Below, one piece after another: positions 16,721 to 26,021 of a DNA stretch of 64,000 nt. Below the pieces are notes generated by a model. It ran no database searches, was not told the origin of the DNA, and saw only the letters and a list, made by a program, of their open reading frames with translations. Position 1 is the first letter of the stretch. Each line of letters starts with the position of its first letter. A program made the position numbers and the translations under genes. The stretch comes from Limnobaculum xujianqingii. GTDB lineage: Bacteria > Pseudomonadota > Gammaproteobacteria > Enterobacterales > Enterobacteriaceae. The DNA is taken from NCBI RefSeq assembly GCF_013394855.1, contig NZ_JABMLK010000001.1, forward strand, positions 2,003,501 to 2,067,500. Direction: 5' to 3'.

Positions 16721-18177
16721 TTAACCACTGGATTAATGGCAAAAGTGTTTCAAGTAAAGAGACCTTCCAAACCCTGAACCCGGCCACCGGAGAAGTGTTA
16801 GCCGACGTTGCTTCCGGCGGAGAAGCAGAAATTCATCAGGCGGTTGAAGCAGCCAAAATTGCTTTCCCTAAATGGGCTAATCTGCCAATGAAAGAGCGCG
16901 CTCGCCTGATGCGTCGCCTGGGTGATTTGATTGCTGAAAACGTACCTGAAATTGCACAAATGGAAACTGCGGATACCGGTTTGCCACTGCATCAAACACA
17001 AAATGTGCTGATCCCTCGGGCATCCCACAATTTCGAATTCTTTGCCGAAGTTTGTCAGCGCATGGACGGTCGAACCTATCCGGTAGATGACAAGATGCTC
17101 AACTATACCCTGGTTCAGCCAGTTGGGGTTTGTGCACTGGTTTCCCCGTGGAACGTGCCTTTTATGACCGCCACCTGGAAAGTCGCTCCTTGCCTGGCGC
17201 TGGGCAATACCGCGGTATTAAAAATGTCCGAGCTGTCGCCGCTTACCGCCAACTTCCTCGGTGAACTGGCGCTGGAAGCCGGAATTCCTGCCGGTGTACT
17301 GAACGTGGTTCAGGGCTATGGCGCTACCGCTGGTGATGCGCTGGTTCGCCATCACGATGTTCGTTCCATCTCCTTTACCGGTGGCACCATGACCGGACGC
17401 AAAATTATGGAAAGTGCCGGTCTGAAAAAATACTCCATGGAACTGGGCGGTAAATCACCGGTGCTGGTTTTTGAAGATGCGGATATCGAACGGGCACTGG
17501 ATGCCGCGCTGTTTACCATTTTCTCTATCAATGGTGAACGCTGTACCGCGGGCTCGCGCATCTTTGTTCAACGCAGCATCTATCCGGAGTTTGTAAAGCG
17601 CTTTGCCGAGCGTGCTAACCGCCTGAAAGTAGGCGATCCACAGGATATGACTACTCAGCTAGGCTCGCTGATCAGCCAACAGCACTGGGATAAGGTCTCC
17701 GGTTATATCCGCCTGGGTATTGAAGAAGGGGCAACCCTGCTGGCCGGTGGACCGGATAAACCAACCGATCTTCCGGAGCACCTGCGCGATGGACACTTCC
17801 TGCGCCCTACCGTACTGGCAGATGTGGATAACAGAATGCGCGTAGCGCAAGAAGAGATCTTCGGACCGGTTGCCTGCCTGATTCCATTCGACAGCGAAGA
17901 AGATGGCCTGCGCATGGCTAATGACGTGGAGTATGGACTGGCTTCCTATATCTGGACGCAAGATGTCAGCAAGATACTACGCCTGTCACGCAGCATTGAA
18001 GCGGGCATGGTATTCGTCAACACCCAGAACGTACGTGACCTGCGCCAGCCATTCGGCGGCATCAAAGCATCAGGTACCGGACGCGAAGGCGGAGAGTACA
18101 GTTTTGAAGTGTTTGCTGAAATGAAGAACGTCTGTATCTCGTTCGGCGATCATCACATCCCGCGTTGGGGTGTTTAA
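16711..18177 (+). CDS. hpaE: HpaE, 5-carboxymethyl-2-hydroxymuconate semialdehyde dehydrogenase
   Basis: A 488-residue NAD-dependent aldehyde dehydrogenase, the same length as E. coli HpaE and nearly colinear with it. It oxidises the ring-cleavage product CHMS to 5-carboxymethyl-2-hydroxymuconate. The Rossmann and catalytic motifs are present: SPWNVPFMTATWK, SFTGGTMTGR, the general-base Glu in MELGGKSP, and the nucleophilic Cys in INGERCTAGSR. ATG 16711 lies inside the hpaG2 3' end (10-bp overlap), so it is the third coupled gene of the operon. Confidence 0.97.
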   Translation: MQMINHWINGKSVSSKETFQTLNPATGEVLADVASGGEAEIHQAVEAAKIAFPKWANLPMKERARLMRRLGDLIAENVPEIAQMETADTGLPLHQTQNVLIPRASHNFEFFAEVCQRMDGRTYPVDDKMLNYTLVQPVGVCALVSPWNVPFMTATWKVAPCLALGNTAVLKMSELSPLTANFLGELALEAGIPAGVLNVVQGYGATAGDALVRHHDVRSISFTGGTMTGRKIMESAGLKKYSMELGGKSPVLVFEDADIERALDAALFTIFSINGERCTAGSRIFVQRSIYPEFVKRFAERANRLKVGDPQDMTTQLGSLISQQHWDKVSGYIRLGIEEGATLLAGGPDKPTDLPEHLRDGHFLRPTVLADVDNRMRVAQEEIFGPVACLIPFDSEEDGLRMANDVEYGLASYIWTQDVSKILRLSRSIEAGMVFVNTQNVRDLRQPFGGIKASGTGREGGEYSFEVFAEMKNVCISFGDHHIPRWGV

Positions 18178-18291
18178 GGGGAATCTCCCTGGCAATTGTT
18201 ATTACTAAGCGTAACTCGTACCGGAGCCTGAGTGCTCCCTGTCATCGACCATTATTGTGATGCCCCATCGCGGGCATCAAGTGAGGAACAT

Positions 18292-19167
18292 ATGGGTAAG
18301 TTAGCGTTAGCAGCCAAAACAACACACGTCCCCTCGATGTATTTATCAGAATTACCGGGGAAAAATTATGGGTGCCGTCAGGCAGCCATCGGTGGCCATA
18401 AAGAGATCGGCAAACGCTGCCGTGAACTGGGAGTCGACACCATTATCGTGTTTGATACCCACTGGCTGGTCAACAGCGCCTATCACATCAACTGTACAAA
18501 AAGCTTCAAGGGCGTTTATACCAGTAACGAACTGCCACACTTTATCCGCGATATCACCTTCGATTACGACGGTAACCCGGAACTGGGCCAAATGATTGCC
18601 GATGAAGCCCGTAAACTGGGGGTTCGCGCTCAGGCACACGATATTCCAAGTCTGAATCTGGAGTACGGCACTCTGGTTCCTATGCGCTATATGAACGAAG
18701 ACAAGCATTTCAAAGTGATCTCCATTTCTGCGTTCTGTACCGTTCATGACTTTGAAGACAGCCGCCGTATGGGAGAAGCCATTCTTAACGCGATTAAGAA
18801 GTATGACGGTACCGTTGCAGTACTGGCCAGCGGCTCCCTCTCTCACCGTTTCATTGATGACCGCCGTGCCGAAGAAGGCATGCACAGCTATACCCGTGAA
18901 TTCGATCGTCAAATGGATGAACGCGTAGTCAAGCTGTGGAAAGAGGGTCGTTTCAAAGAGTTCTGCGCCATGCTGCCGGAATACGCCCAATACTGCTTTG
19001 GCGAAGGCAACATGCACGACACCGTCATGCTGCTGGGTCTGTTGGGTTGGGATAAATATGACGGCAAAGTGGAGTTTGTCACCGACTTGTTTCCTAGCTC
19101 CGGCACCGGACAGGTTAATGCCATCTTCCCACTGCCAGATGATATCAATTCCCGGGCTGCTGCCTGA
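18292..19167 (+). CDS. hpaD: HpaD, homoprotocatechuate 2,3-dioxygenase
   Basis: A 291-residue class III (LigB-type) extradiol dioxygenase that opens the ring of 3,4-dihydroxyphenylacetate between C2 and C3. The protein matches E. coli HpaD through HVPSMYLSELPGK, VDTIIVFDTHWLVNSAYHINC, VPMRYMNEDK, VLASGSLSHRFIDD and GEGNMHDTVMLLGLLGWDKYDGKVEF. The start at ATG 18292 is fixed by GAGGAA and by homology; an in-frame upstream start at 18232 would add 20 unrelated residues. The 114-bp gap after hpaE is the largest within this part of the operon. Confidence 0.97.
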   Translation: MGKLALAAKTTHVPSMYLSELPGKNYGCRQAAIGGHKEIGKRCRELGVDTIIVFDTHWLVNSAYHINCTKSFKGVYTSNELPHFIRDITFDYDGNPELGQMIADEARKLGVRAQAHDIPSLNLEYGTLVPMRYMNEDKHFKVISISAFCTVHDFEDSRRMGEAILNAIKKYDGTVAVLASGSLSHRFIDDRRAEEGMHSYTREFDRQMDERVVKLWKEGRFKEFCAMLPEYAQYCFGEGNMHDTVMLLGLLGWDKYDGKVEFVTDLFPSSGTGQVNAIFPLPDDINSRAAA

Positions 19168-19197
19168 TCCCATCATCTTTCTGAAACCGGAGGCGAT

Positions 19198-19590
19198 ATG
19201 CCACATTTTTATGCTGAATGTACGGACAACATACGTGATTCTGCTCAGTTACCTGCGCTGTTCGCCAAGGTTAACCAACATTTGGCCGCAACAGGGATAT
19301 TCCCTCTGGCGGGTATCCGCAGCCGTGCTATCTGGTTAGACACCTGGCAGATGGCTGATGGTGCCCACGACTACGCCTTTGTGCATATGACATTAAAAAT
19401 CGGACACGGGCGTAGTGCAGAAAGCCGCAAACAGGTAGCTGAATCCCTGTTTGCGTTAATTAAACAGCATTTCTCCTCTTTAATGGCGGAACGTTATCTC
19501 GCTATCTCATTTGAGATGGTCGAGCTCGACGCTGAACTTAACTTTAAGCAGAATAACGTTCACGCCCTTTTTAACGGGGGTGCAGCATGA
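19198..19590 (+). CDS. hpaF: HpaF, 5-carboxymethyl-2-hydroxymuconate delta-isomerase
   Basis: A 130-residue tautomerase-superfamily isomerase that converts 5-carboxymethyl-2-hydroxymuconate for decarboxylation by HpaG. Pro follows the initiator Met (MPHFYAEC), giving the catalytic N-terminal proline of the superfamily after Met removal. IRSRAIWLDTWQMADG and FVHMTLKIGHGRS are conserved. Its stop overlaps the start of the next gene by 4 bp (ATGA). Confidence 0.95.
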   Translation: MPHFYAECTDNIRDSAQLPALFAKVNQHLAATGIFPLAGIRSRAIWLDTWQMADGAHDYAFVHMTLKIGHGRSAESRKQVAESLFALIKQHFSSLMAERYLAISFEMVELDAELNFKQNNVHALFNGGAA

Positions 19591-21038
19591 TGTTGCCAGA
19601 AGTGATTTATCGTCAGGCATTTATTAACGGGCAGTGGTGTGATGCGCAGGATAAATCCACCTATCCGGTAAATAACCCGGCTAACGGAGAAGTGATTGCT
19701 CACGTCAGTAATCTCGGTGAAGCCGAAACGCTGGAAGCCATCGATGCCGCCCGTCAGGCGCTGCCTGCATGGCAAAAACTGACGGCTAAACAGCGTAGTC
19801 AGTACCTGCAAACCTGGTATCAACTGATTGTTGAACAACAGGAACCTCTGGCGAGGTTACTCAGCCTTGAACAGGGAAAGCCGCTGGCAGAATCCCGGGG
19901 CGAGATTCTGTATGGCGCCAGCTTTATCGAATGGTTTGCCGAAGAGGGTAAACGAACCTACGGGGAGACCATTCCATCGCCTCTGCCTGGCCGTCGGATT
20001 ACCACCATTAAACAACCGATCGGCGTAGTAGCGGCCATTACTCCATGGAACTTCCCTAACGCCATGATTACCCGCAAAGTTGCTCCGGCGCTGGCGGCGG
20101 GCTGTACCGTGGTATTAAAACCAGCACCGGAAACCCCGTTGTCCGCTTTAATTCTGGCGGCTCTGGCTCAAAAGGCCGGTATTCCTGACGGCGTATTTAA
20201 CGTGGTAACCGGCACTGATGCAGTCGCCATCGGCAGAGCACTGACTCAAAGCCCGGTGGTACGCAAACTCTCGTTCACCGGTTCCACCCATGTTGGCAAA
20301 TTATTAATGGCCCAGTGCGCCAGCACAGTGAAAAAAATGTCGCTGGAGCTGGGAGGCAACGCCCCATTTATCGTATTCGACGATGCGAATCTGGACGCTG
20401 CCGTTACCGGCGCACTAACCGCCAAATTTCGCAATAGCGGTCAAACCTGTGTCTGTGCCAACCGCCTGTTGGTTCAGGACTCAGTGTATGACGCCTTTAG
20501 CCAAAAACTGGCTAAAGCAGTTGCCACATTACAAGCCGGCCCCGCGCTGGAAGGCGAATTCCAGCAGGGTCCGCTTATCAACGCCGCTGCCGTGGCCAAA
20601 GTTCAATCCCATATTGACGATGCCAAACAGCATGGCGCCCAGGTTCTTACTGGCGGTCAACCGTACCTTCAAGACGGGTTCTTCTTCCAACCAACGGTAT
20701 TGACCGGGGTGACTGAGAACATGCTGATCGCCAATGAGGAGACCTTTGGCCCGGTAGCGCCGTTAATTCGTTTCCATACCGAAGAACAGGCTATTCAGTT
20801 AGCAAACCAGACCGAATCGGGTTTAGCGGCTTACTTCTACTCGCGGGATATTGGCCGAATCGTCCGTGTAGCAGAAGCACTGGAGTGCGGCATGGTAGGA
20901 ATTAACGAAGGTGCAATTTCCAATGAATCGGCCCCTTTTGGCGGCATTAAACAGTCAGGCCTGGGGCGCGAAGGCTCCCGGCACGGCATTGAAGACTATA
21001 TGGAGATTAAATATCTCTGTTTTGGCAGCCTGGATTGA
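19587..21038 (+). CDS. succinate-semialdehyde dehydrogenase (GabD-like) embedded in the hpa operon
   Basis: A 483-residue aldehyde dehydrogenase closest to GabD-type enzymes: TPWNFPNAMITRKVAPALAAG, SFTGSTHVGKLLM, the Glu in LELGGNAP and the nucleophilic Cys in NSGQTCVCANR. It would oxidise succinic semialdehyde, the product of HpaI, to succinate, finishing the pathway inside the operon. E. coli hpa operons lack such a gene at this position and depend on Sad/GabD encoded elsewhere. The 4-bp overlap with hpaF shows it is a true operon member. NAD versus NADP use cannot be read from the sequence. Confidence 0.92.
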   Translation: MMLPEVIYRQAFINGQWCDAQDKSTYPVNNPANGEVIAHVSNLGEAETLEAIDAARQALPAWQKLTAKQRSQYLQTWYQLIVEQQEPLARLLSLEQGKPLAESRGEILYGASFIEWFAEEGKRTYGETIPSPLPGRRITTIKQPIGVVAAITPWNFPNAMITRKVAPALAAGCTVVLKPAPETPLSALILAALAQKAGIPDGVFNVVTGTDAVAIGRALTQSPVVRKLSFTGSTHVGKLLMAQCASTVKKMSLELGGNAPFIVFDDANLDAAVTGALTAKFRNSGQTCVCANRLLVQDSVYDAFSQKLAKAVATLQAGPALEGEFQQGPLINAAAVAKVQSHIDDAKQHGAQVLTGGQPYLQDGFFFQPTVLTGVTENMLIANEETFGPVAPLIRFHTEEQAIQLANQTESGLAAYFYSRDIGRIVRVAEALECGMVGINEGAISNESAPFGGIKQSGLGREGSRHGIEDYMEIKYLCFGSLD

Positions 21039-21052
21039 AGTGAGAAATCAAT

Positions 21053-21856
21053 ATGTTAAATCAAGACACTATTATGCGCATGGCTCAGCAACTCAACCAG
21101 GCGGAAAAAGACAGACAGCAGATCCAACAGATTTCGCTGCAAAATCCGGATATCACGCTGGAAGATGCCTACGCCATTCAGCGCACCTGGGTACAGCTTA
21201 AAATCGAAGAAGGTCGTGAGATGAAAGGTCACAAGATTGGCCTGACATCAAAAGCTATGCAGTACAGCTCACAAATCAGCGAGCCGGACTACGGCACTTT
21301 GCTGGACGATATGTTCTTCGACGATGGCAGCGATATTCCGACAGACCGCTTTATCGTGCCGCGTATTGAAGTTGAGCTGGCTTTCATTCTGGCTAAACCG
21401 CTGACTGGTCCGAACTGCACCATTTTCGATGTGTATAACGCCACCGACTACATCATTCCGGCACTGGAGATTATCGATGCGCGCTGCCACAACATCGATC
21501 CGGAAACTCAGCGCCCTCGCAAGGTGTTTGACACCATCTCCGATAACGCAGCCAACGCAGGTGTAGTGATGGGTGGCCGCCCCATTAAACCTGATGCTCT
21601 GGATCTTCGCTGGATCAGCGCCCTGCTATACCGCAACGGCGTAATTGAAGAGTCTGGCGTAGCTGCCGCAGTGCTAAACCATCCGGCTAACGGCGTAGCC
21701 TGGCTGGCAAACAAGCTCCACCCTTATGGCGTTCAACTGGAAGCCGGACAGGTGATCCTTGGCGGATCCTTCACCCGCCCGGTACCTGCCCGCCCGGGAG
21801 ACACCTTCCATGTGGATTACGGTTCAATGGGCGCTATCAGCTGCCGGTTTGTTTAA
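21053..21856 (+). CDS. hpaH: HpaH, 2-oxo-hept-3-ene-1,7-dioate hydratase
   Basis: A 267-residue hydratase of the MhpD/HpcG family, identical in length to the E. coli enzyme. It adds water to 2-oxo-hept-3-ene-1,7-dioate to give the HpaI substrate. Conserved blocks include [13 protein letters not shown], the metal-binding region [26 protein letters not shown] and [20 protein letters not shown]. It lies 14 bp after the SSADH gene and 10 bp before hpaI. Confidence 0.96.
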   Translation: MLNQDTIMRMAQQLNQAEKDRQQIQQISLQNPDITLEDAYAIQRTWVQLKIEEGREMKGHKIGLTSKAMQYSSQISEPDYGTLLDDMFFDDGSDIPTDRFIVPRIEVELAFILAKPLTGPNCTIFDVYNATDYIIPALEIIDARCHNIDPETQRPRKVFDTISDNAANAGVVMGGRPIKPDALDLRWISALLYRNGVIEESGVAAAVLNHPANGVAWLANKLHPYGVQLEAGQVILGGSFTRPVPARPGDTFHVDYGSMGAISCRFV

Positions 21857-21866
21857 GGAGAACATC

Positions 21867-22685
21867 ATGGAAATGCCAATTAACCATTTTAAACGCGCAC
21901 TGGCAGAAAAAAGACCGCAAATCGGTCTATGGCTCGGCCTGTGCAGCCCATACAGTGCAGAGTTACTGGCGGGTGCCGGATTTGACTGGTTGCTGATTGA
22001 TGGCGAACACGCCCCTAACGATCTGCAAACCATTTTAAACCAGCTACAGGCGGTTGCGCCTTACGCCTCCCAACCGGTAGTTCGCCCGCCGTGGAACGAT
22101 CCGGTAAGAGTGAAACAGCTGCTGGATATCGGCGCACAAACCCTGCTGCTACCAATGGTACAAAGCGCAGAAGAGGCCCAGTTAGCCGTTCAGTCTACCC
22201 GCTATCCACCGAATGGCATCCGTGGTGTTGGTAGCGCTCTGGCCAGAGCCTCGCGCTGGAACCGCATCCCTGACTACCTGCAAAAAGCCGACAGTGAAAT
22301 GTGCGTACTGGTACAAATTGAAACCCGTCGTGGGTTAGTCAACTTGCCTGACATACTTCAGGTTGAAGGCATCGACGGAGTATTTATCGGCCCTGCGGAC
22401 CTCTCCGCCGACATGGGACTACCCGGTCAGCCAAACCATCCGGAAGTCCAACAGGCCATTGAACACGCCATCGGCCAAATTATCGCCGCCGGAAAAGCCC
22501 CCGGCATCCTGATGGCCGACCAAAAAATGGCCCGCCACTACCTGTCACTGGGAGCCCTGTTCGTCGCCGTCGGCGTCGACACCACCCTACTCAGCAAAGC
22601 CGCCGAATCACTGGCAAAACAGTTCCAACAAACCGCTGAACAGACAGCAACACCGGAAACAAACAGTACCAGTAGTGTTTATTAG
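21867..22685 (+). CDS. hpaI: HpaI, 4-hydroxy-2-oxo-heptane-1,7-dioate aldolase
   Basis: A 272-residue class II pyruvate aldolase that splits 4-hydroxy-2-oxo-heptanedioate into pyruvate and succinic semialdehyde. Catalytic and metal-site residues line up with E. coli HpaI at an offset of three: His48 (DGEHAP), Arg73 (VVRPPW), Glu152 (QIETRR) and Asp178 (GPADLS). AAGGAG precedes ATG 21867. It ends the first run of catabolic genes; an inverted copy of the dispersed repeat lies between it and hpaX. Confidence 0.96.
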   Translation: MEMPINHFKRALAEKRPQIGLWLGLCSPYSAELLAGAGFDWLLIDGEHAPNDLQTILNQLQAVAPYASQPVVRPPWNDPVRVKQLLDIGAQTLLLPMVQSAEEAQLAVQSTRYPPNGIRGVGSALARASRWNRIPDYLQKADSEMCVLVQIETRRGLVNLPDILQVEGIDGVFIGPADLSADMGLPGQPNHPEVQQAIEHAIGQIIAAGKAPGILMADQKMARHYLSLGALFVAVGVDTTLLSKAAESLAKQFQQTAEQTATPETNSTSSVY

Positions 22686-22776
22686 AGAGTAGGTGAACAA
22701 CAAGTAAAGCCATCCTTCGATATTGCTAATAAAACTAATCAAAAAGGGAAATTTATCCCCTTGGTTTTATTAATAA

Positions 22777-22937
22777 AGCTAATCGGAGGGAGAGGGTGCC
22801 GTGGGGGTCGACTTGGCGTAAGCCAACGAAGTGCCCGTAGGCAGCCTAGGCCCGACGCTCACAGAAGCTAAGTACATAGGATCTTCCGGCCGGGCACAAA
22901 GGCAATATGAGCACATCAGCCTTTACGGCCGGAATAT
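22777..22937 (-). repeat. structured intergenic repeat, copy 4 (reverse orientation)
   Basis: Read on the minus strand this is ATTCCGGCCGTAAA ... CGGCCGGAAG (arms 22926-22932 and 22886-22892), then GTACTTAGCTTCTGTGAGC, TCGGGCCTAGG, TACGGGCACTTCG, the cassette TTGGCTTACGCCAA and GTCGACCCC. It shares that cassette with copy 1, while its first hairpin resembles copies 2 and 3. It separates hpaI from hpaX. Confidence 0.87.
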
Positions 22938-22979
22938 CCACCAAAGCTAATAACCACCACCACACAAACTGAGAAGCCT

Positions 22980-24368
22980 ATGAACAATACAGAATCGCTA
23001 CATCAAAATACAGGTGGCAGCTCAACCTCACCGGATATGCAGCACACCACCCATACACCACAGCAACAGGCGGTAATCAAAAAGCTATTCCGCCGCGTGA
23101 TCATCTTCCTGTTTGTGCTGTTCGTGTTCTCATTTCTGGACCGGATTAATATCGGCTTCGCCGGATTAACCATGGGTAAAGATCTGGGGCTTTCCTCCAC
23201 CATGTTTGGCCTTGCCGCCACCCTGTTCTATGCCACCTATGTTATCTTCGGCATACCCAGCAACATCATGCTCGGTATCGTCGGAGCCCGGCGCTGGATA
23301 GCCACCATCATGGTGCTATGGGGACTGGCCTCTACCGCCACCATGTTCGCCACCGGCCCCACCAGCCTGTACATCCTACGTATGCTGGTAGGTATTACCG
23401 AGGCAGGCTTTCTGCCGGGGATCCTGGTCTATCTGACCTACTGGTTCCCGGCATTTTTCCGCGCCAGAGCCAACGCACTGTTTATGATTGCCATGCCCGT
23501 CACCATGGCCTTCGGCTCACTGGCCTCCGGCTACATTCTATCCTTAGATGGTATGATGAACCTTAAAGGCTGGCAGTGGTTATTCCTGCTGGAAGGCTTC
23601 CCATCCGTACTGTTAGGTATTGTGGTTTGGTTCTATCTGGACGACACCCCACAAAAAGCCAAATGGTTAACCGATGAAGACAAAAAATGCCTGCATGACA
23701 TGATGGAATCAGACCGCCTGACCTTAGTTCAACCGGAAGGCCCCTCCAGCTATGGCGCAATGCAACAAAAAAGCCTGTGGCGTGAAGTGCTTTCTCCGGT
23801 GGTTCTAATGTACACCCTGGCCTACTTCTGCCTGACCAATACTCTGAGCGCCATCAATATCTGGACGCCACAGATTATGCAGAGCTTCAATCAGGGCAGC
23901 AGCAACATCATGATTGGTATTCTGACCGCCATCCCTCAATTCTGTACTGTCGCTGGGATGATTTGGTGGAGCCGGCGTTCCGACCGAATGCAGGAACGAA
24001 AAGTCCACACCGTACTGCCATACATATTTGCTGCCTGCGGTTGGGTGCTGGCGTCATTAACCAACCACTCAATGGTACAACTGCTGGGAATTATTATGGC
24101 CTCGGTCGGTTCATTTACCGCAATGGCGATCTTCTGGACCACCCCAGACCAATCCATCAGCCTGCGGGCCAGAGCCGTTGGTATCGCGGTTATCAACGCC
24201 ACCGGTAATGTTGGATCTGCAGTAAGCCCACTGTTGATCGGCATCCTGAAAGACCAGACCGGCAGCTTCTCCTCCGGACTCTACTTCGTCGCAGGATTGC
24301 TGATAGTCGGTGCCATCATCATTTGGTTTATCCCGATGCAACACTCAAGACCAAGGGCAACACCGTAA
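22980..24368 (+). CDS. hpaX: HpaX, 4-hydroxyphenylacetate permease (MFS)
   Basis: A 462-residue, 12-TM MFS carrier of the anion:cation symporter group, the type that imports 4-hydroxyphenylacetate in E. coli. A hydrophilic N-terminus of about 35 residues precedes TM1 (FLFVLFVFSFLDRINIGFAG), whose DRINIGFA motif is typical of the family. ATLFYATYVIFGIPSNIML and the GITEAGFLPGILVYLTYWFP region are also conserved. Located between hpaI and hpaA as in E. coli, which supports the assignment. Repeat copies 4 and 5 flank it on both sides. Confidence 0.93.
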   Translation: MNNTESLHQNTGGSSTSPDMQHTTHTPQQQAVIKKLFRRVIIFLFVLFVFSFLDRINIGFAGLTMGKDLGLSSTMFGLAATLFYATYVIFGIPSNIMLGIVGARRWIATIMVLWGLASTATMFATGPTSLYILRMLVGITEAGFLPGILVYLTYWFPAFFRARANALFMIAMPVTMAFGSLASGYILSLDGMMNLKGWQWLFLLEGFPSVLLGIVVWFYLDDTPQKAKWLTDEDKKCLHDMMESDRLTLVQPEGPSSYGAMQQKSLWREVLSPVVLMYTLAYFCLTNTLSAINIWTPQIMQSFNQGSSNIMIGILTAIPQFCTVAGMIWWSRRSDRMQERKVHTVLPYIFAACGWVLASLTNHSMVQLLGIIMASVGSFTAMAIFWTTPDQSISLRARAVGIAVINATGNVGSAVSPLLIGILKDQTGSFSSGLYFVAGLLIVGAIIIWFIPMQHSRPRATP

Positions 24369-24532
24369 ATTTATTTATAACGCCGCAGAAGTATCAGAAT
24401 TTAGTTTATTCAAAAGAGACTCTGCGGCTAAGTTGAAACAACTGTACGGCCCCGAAAGAGTGATTGCATCATGAGGTGATGTATCCAATTGATAACAAAG
24501 CCTGATAACTCAGTTTTGTACCTTGAAATAGT

Positions 24533-24690
24533 CAATCGTTGGGAGGGACGGGTGTTGGGGTCGTAGCAGCTTTAGCTGCCGGAGCGCCCCTAACCCGGCC
24601 AGGCCCAACGCGCTCCACTGCTGAATACAGACGGTTTACCGACCGTTAACGAGATAAATATAAGCACCATGTTGTTACAGTCGGAATATT
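24533..24690 (-). repeat. structured intergenic repeat, copy 5 (reverse orientation)
   Basis: On the minus strand it begins ATTCCGACTGTAAC and the arms are CCGACTG (24678-24684) and CGGTCGG (24639-24645), a stem with one T-G (wobble in RNA) position. GGAGCGC and GCGCTCC form a perfect second stem around GGGCCTGGCCGGGTTAGG, and the cassette is GGCAGCTAAAGCTGC. It lies in the 514-bp gap between hpaX and hpaA; the rest of that gap shows no gene. Confidence 0.85.
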
Positions 24691-24882
24691 CTCAGGTGCT
24701 GATTTATTAAATTTATCAGTAGGTTGGGTTACCTTTAGCTATATGAAGGCTCAGGGAGGCGTTCGCCCTAACGCCACTAGCACCAATAATCATTCAGACA
24801 CAGCACTATTAGTGGACGAAACAGACTCAATATTGAATTTTCTTTTTAAACCAAGCTGTACCAAAACATCCGGGAGGCGCCA

Positions 24883-25815
24883 ATGAACGATAAAAACCAC
24901 CACCCACAGCCTTTCATTCCGAATATTGATATCAGCAAAGTGTATGACGCCCGCTATGAATCACGGGATGTTCACTATGAGTCCTTTGCCCGTCTGGCTG
25001 AATTTTTTGGTCGGGATATGCAGGTTCACTGGCATGATTGCTATTTTCAGGTGCACTTTTTAGACAGCGGACAAATTGAGCTACAGCTTGATGACCAACA
25101 CTATTCCGTTCAGGCACCGCTGTTTATTATTACTCCGCCTTCCATTCCCCATGCATTTAATACCAAATCAGACAGCGATGGTCATGTTTTGACGTTGCGG
25201 CAGGAGTTGGTTTGGCCACTATTAGAAAAACTCTATCCCGGCAATCAGGGAGCGTTAAATCTACCCGCCATCTGCCAGTCATTATCCGGGCAAGATAAAG
25301 AACTCAGCACCATCCGAACCTACTGGCAACTTATCGCCGCTGAGTTTCAACAGCAGGATGGATCGGGAGAACAAACTCTGGCCCTGCTTTCTCAGGCGCT
25401 GTTTATTCAACTGCTGCGCAATATTGAAGAGCTGGAGTCTTCAGTATGCAGTGTGAAAGGCAATATTAAGCTGTTTCAGCGCTTTAACTTTTTGATAGCT
25501 CAGCATTATCGGGAGCATTACAACGTGCCCCATTACGCCGGATTGATCGGTATTACTGAATCACGACTTAACGATCTCTGCCGTCGCTTCTCTAACATGC
25601 CGCCCAAACGCCTTATTTTCGAACGCATTATCAGTGAAGCCAAGCGGTCATTGCTGTTTTCAACCGATTCGGTTCATACCATTGCCTATCAGTTAGGCTT
25701 CAAAGATCCGGCCTATTTTGCCCGCTTCTTTAATCGCATGACCGGTAGTTCCCCTACGGGTTACCGCATGAGCCGGGTTTCTATTTCCGAGAAACAGACA
25801 GAGCCAACAACTTAA
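24883..25815 (+). CDS. hpaA: HpaA, AraC/XylS-family activator
   Basis: A 310-residue regulator with an N-terminal cupin sensor (DVHYESFARLAEFFGRDMQVHWHD, QIELQLDDQHYSVQAPLFIITPPSIPHAF) and a C-terminal double HTH (about residues 205-300, including SRLNDLCRRFSNMPPKRLIFERI and AYQLGFKDPAYFARFFNRMTG). In E. coli HpaA activates the hydroxylase operon in response to 4-HPA. Here the hydroxylase genes also follow directly, 206 bp downstream, although they encode an unrelated enzyme type, so HpaA probably kept that role. GGGAGG precedes ATG 24883. Confidence 0.95.
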   Translation: MNDKNHHPQPFIPNIDISKVYDARYESRDVHYESFARLAEFFGRDMQVHWHDCYFQVHFLDSGQIELQLDDQHYSVQAPLFIITPPSIPHAFNTKSDSDGHVLTLRQELVWPLLEKLYPGNQGALNLPAICQSLSGQDKELSTIRTYWQLIAAEFQQQDGSGEQTLALLSQALFIQLLRNIEELESSVCSVKGNIKLFQRFNFLIAQHYREHYNVPHYAGLIGITESRLNDLCRRFSNMPPKRLIFERIISEAKRSLLFSTDSVHTIAYQLGFKDPAYFARFFNRMTGSSPTGYRMSRVSISEKQTEPTT

Positions 25816-25945
25816 TCCTGTCAGCCCATGAAAAGTACCCGTCATTGCCTTAAAAGTCTCTTCTTTGTCTGTGGTTATCTTGTTTCAATATAAAAACAAA
25901 ATTTAAACAAATAAGTTACATTATTTTTAACCACTGAATCAAGGC

Positions 25946-25966
25946 CCCTCCGTAACTGGCGGAGGG
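25946..25966 (+). other. short hairpin in the hydroxylase promoter region
   Basis: CCCTCCG (25946-25952) pairs with CGGAGGG (25960-25966) over 7 bases, 56 bp before the oxygenase start and without a T-run. It may shape the 5' leader of the hydroxylase mRNA; the role is unknown. Confidence 0.35.
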
Positions 25967-26021
25967 AGAACAATAAAAAGCGCACTACAGCGTACTGAAA
26001 CACCATGGAGGCAATCAGATT

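Noticed and set aside
16711..18177. hpaE as a second succinate-semialdehyde dehydrogenase
   Set aside because: Length, position after hpaG and near-colinear match to E. coli HpaE make CHMS the substrate; the GabD-like gene at 19587 fits SSADH better.
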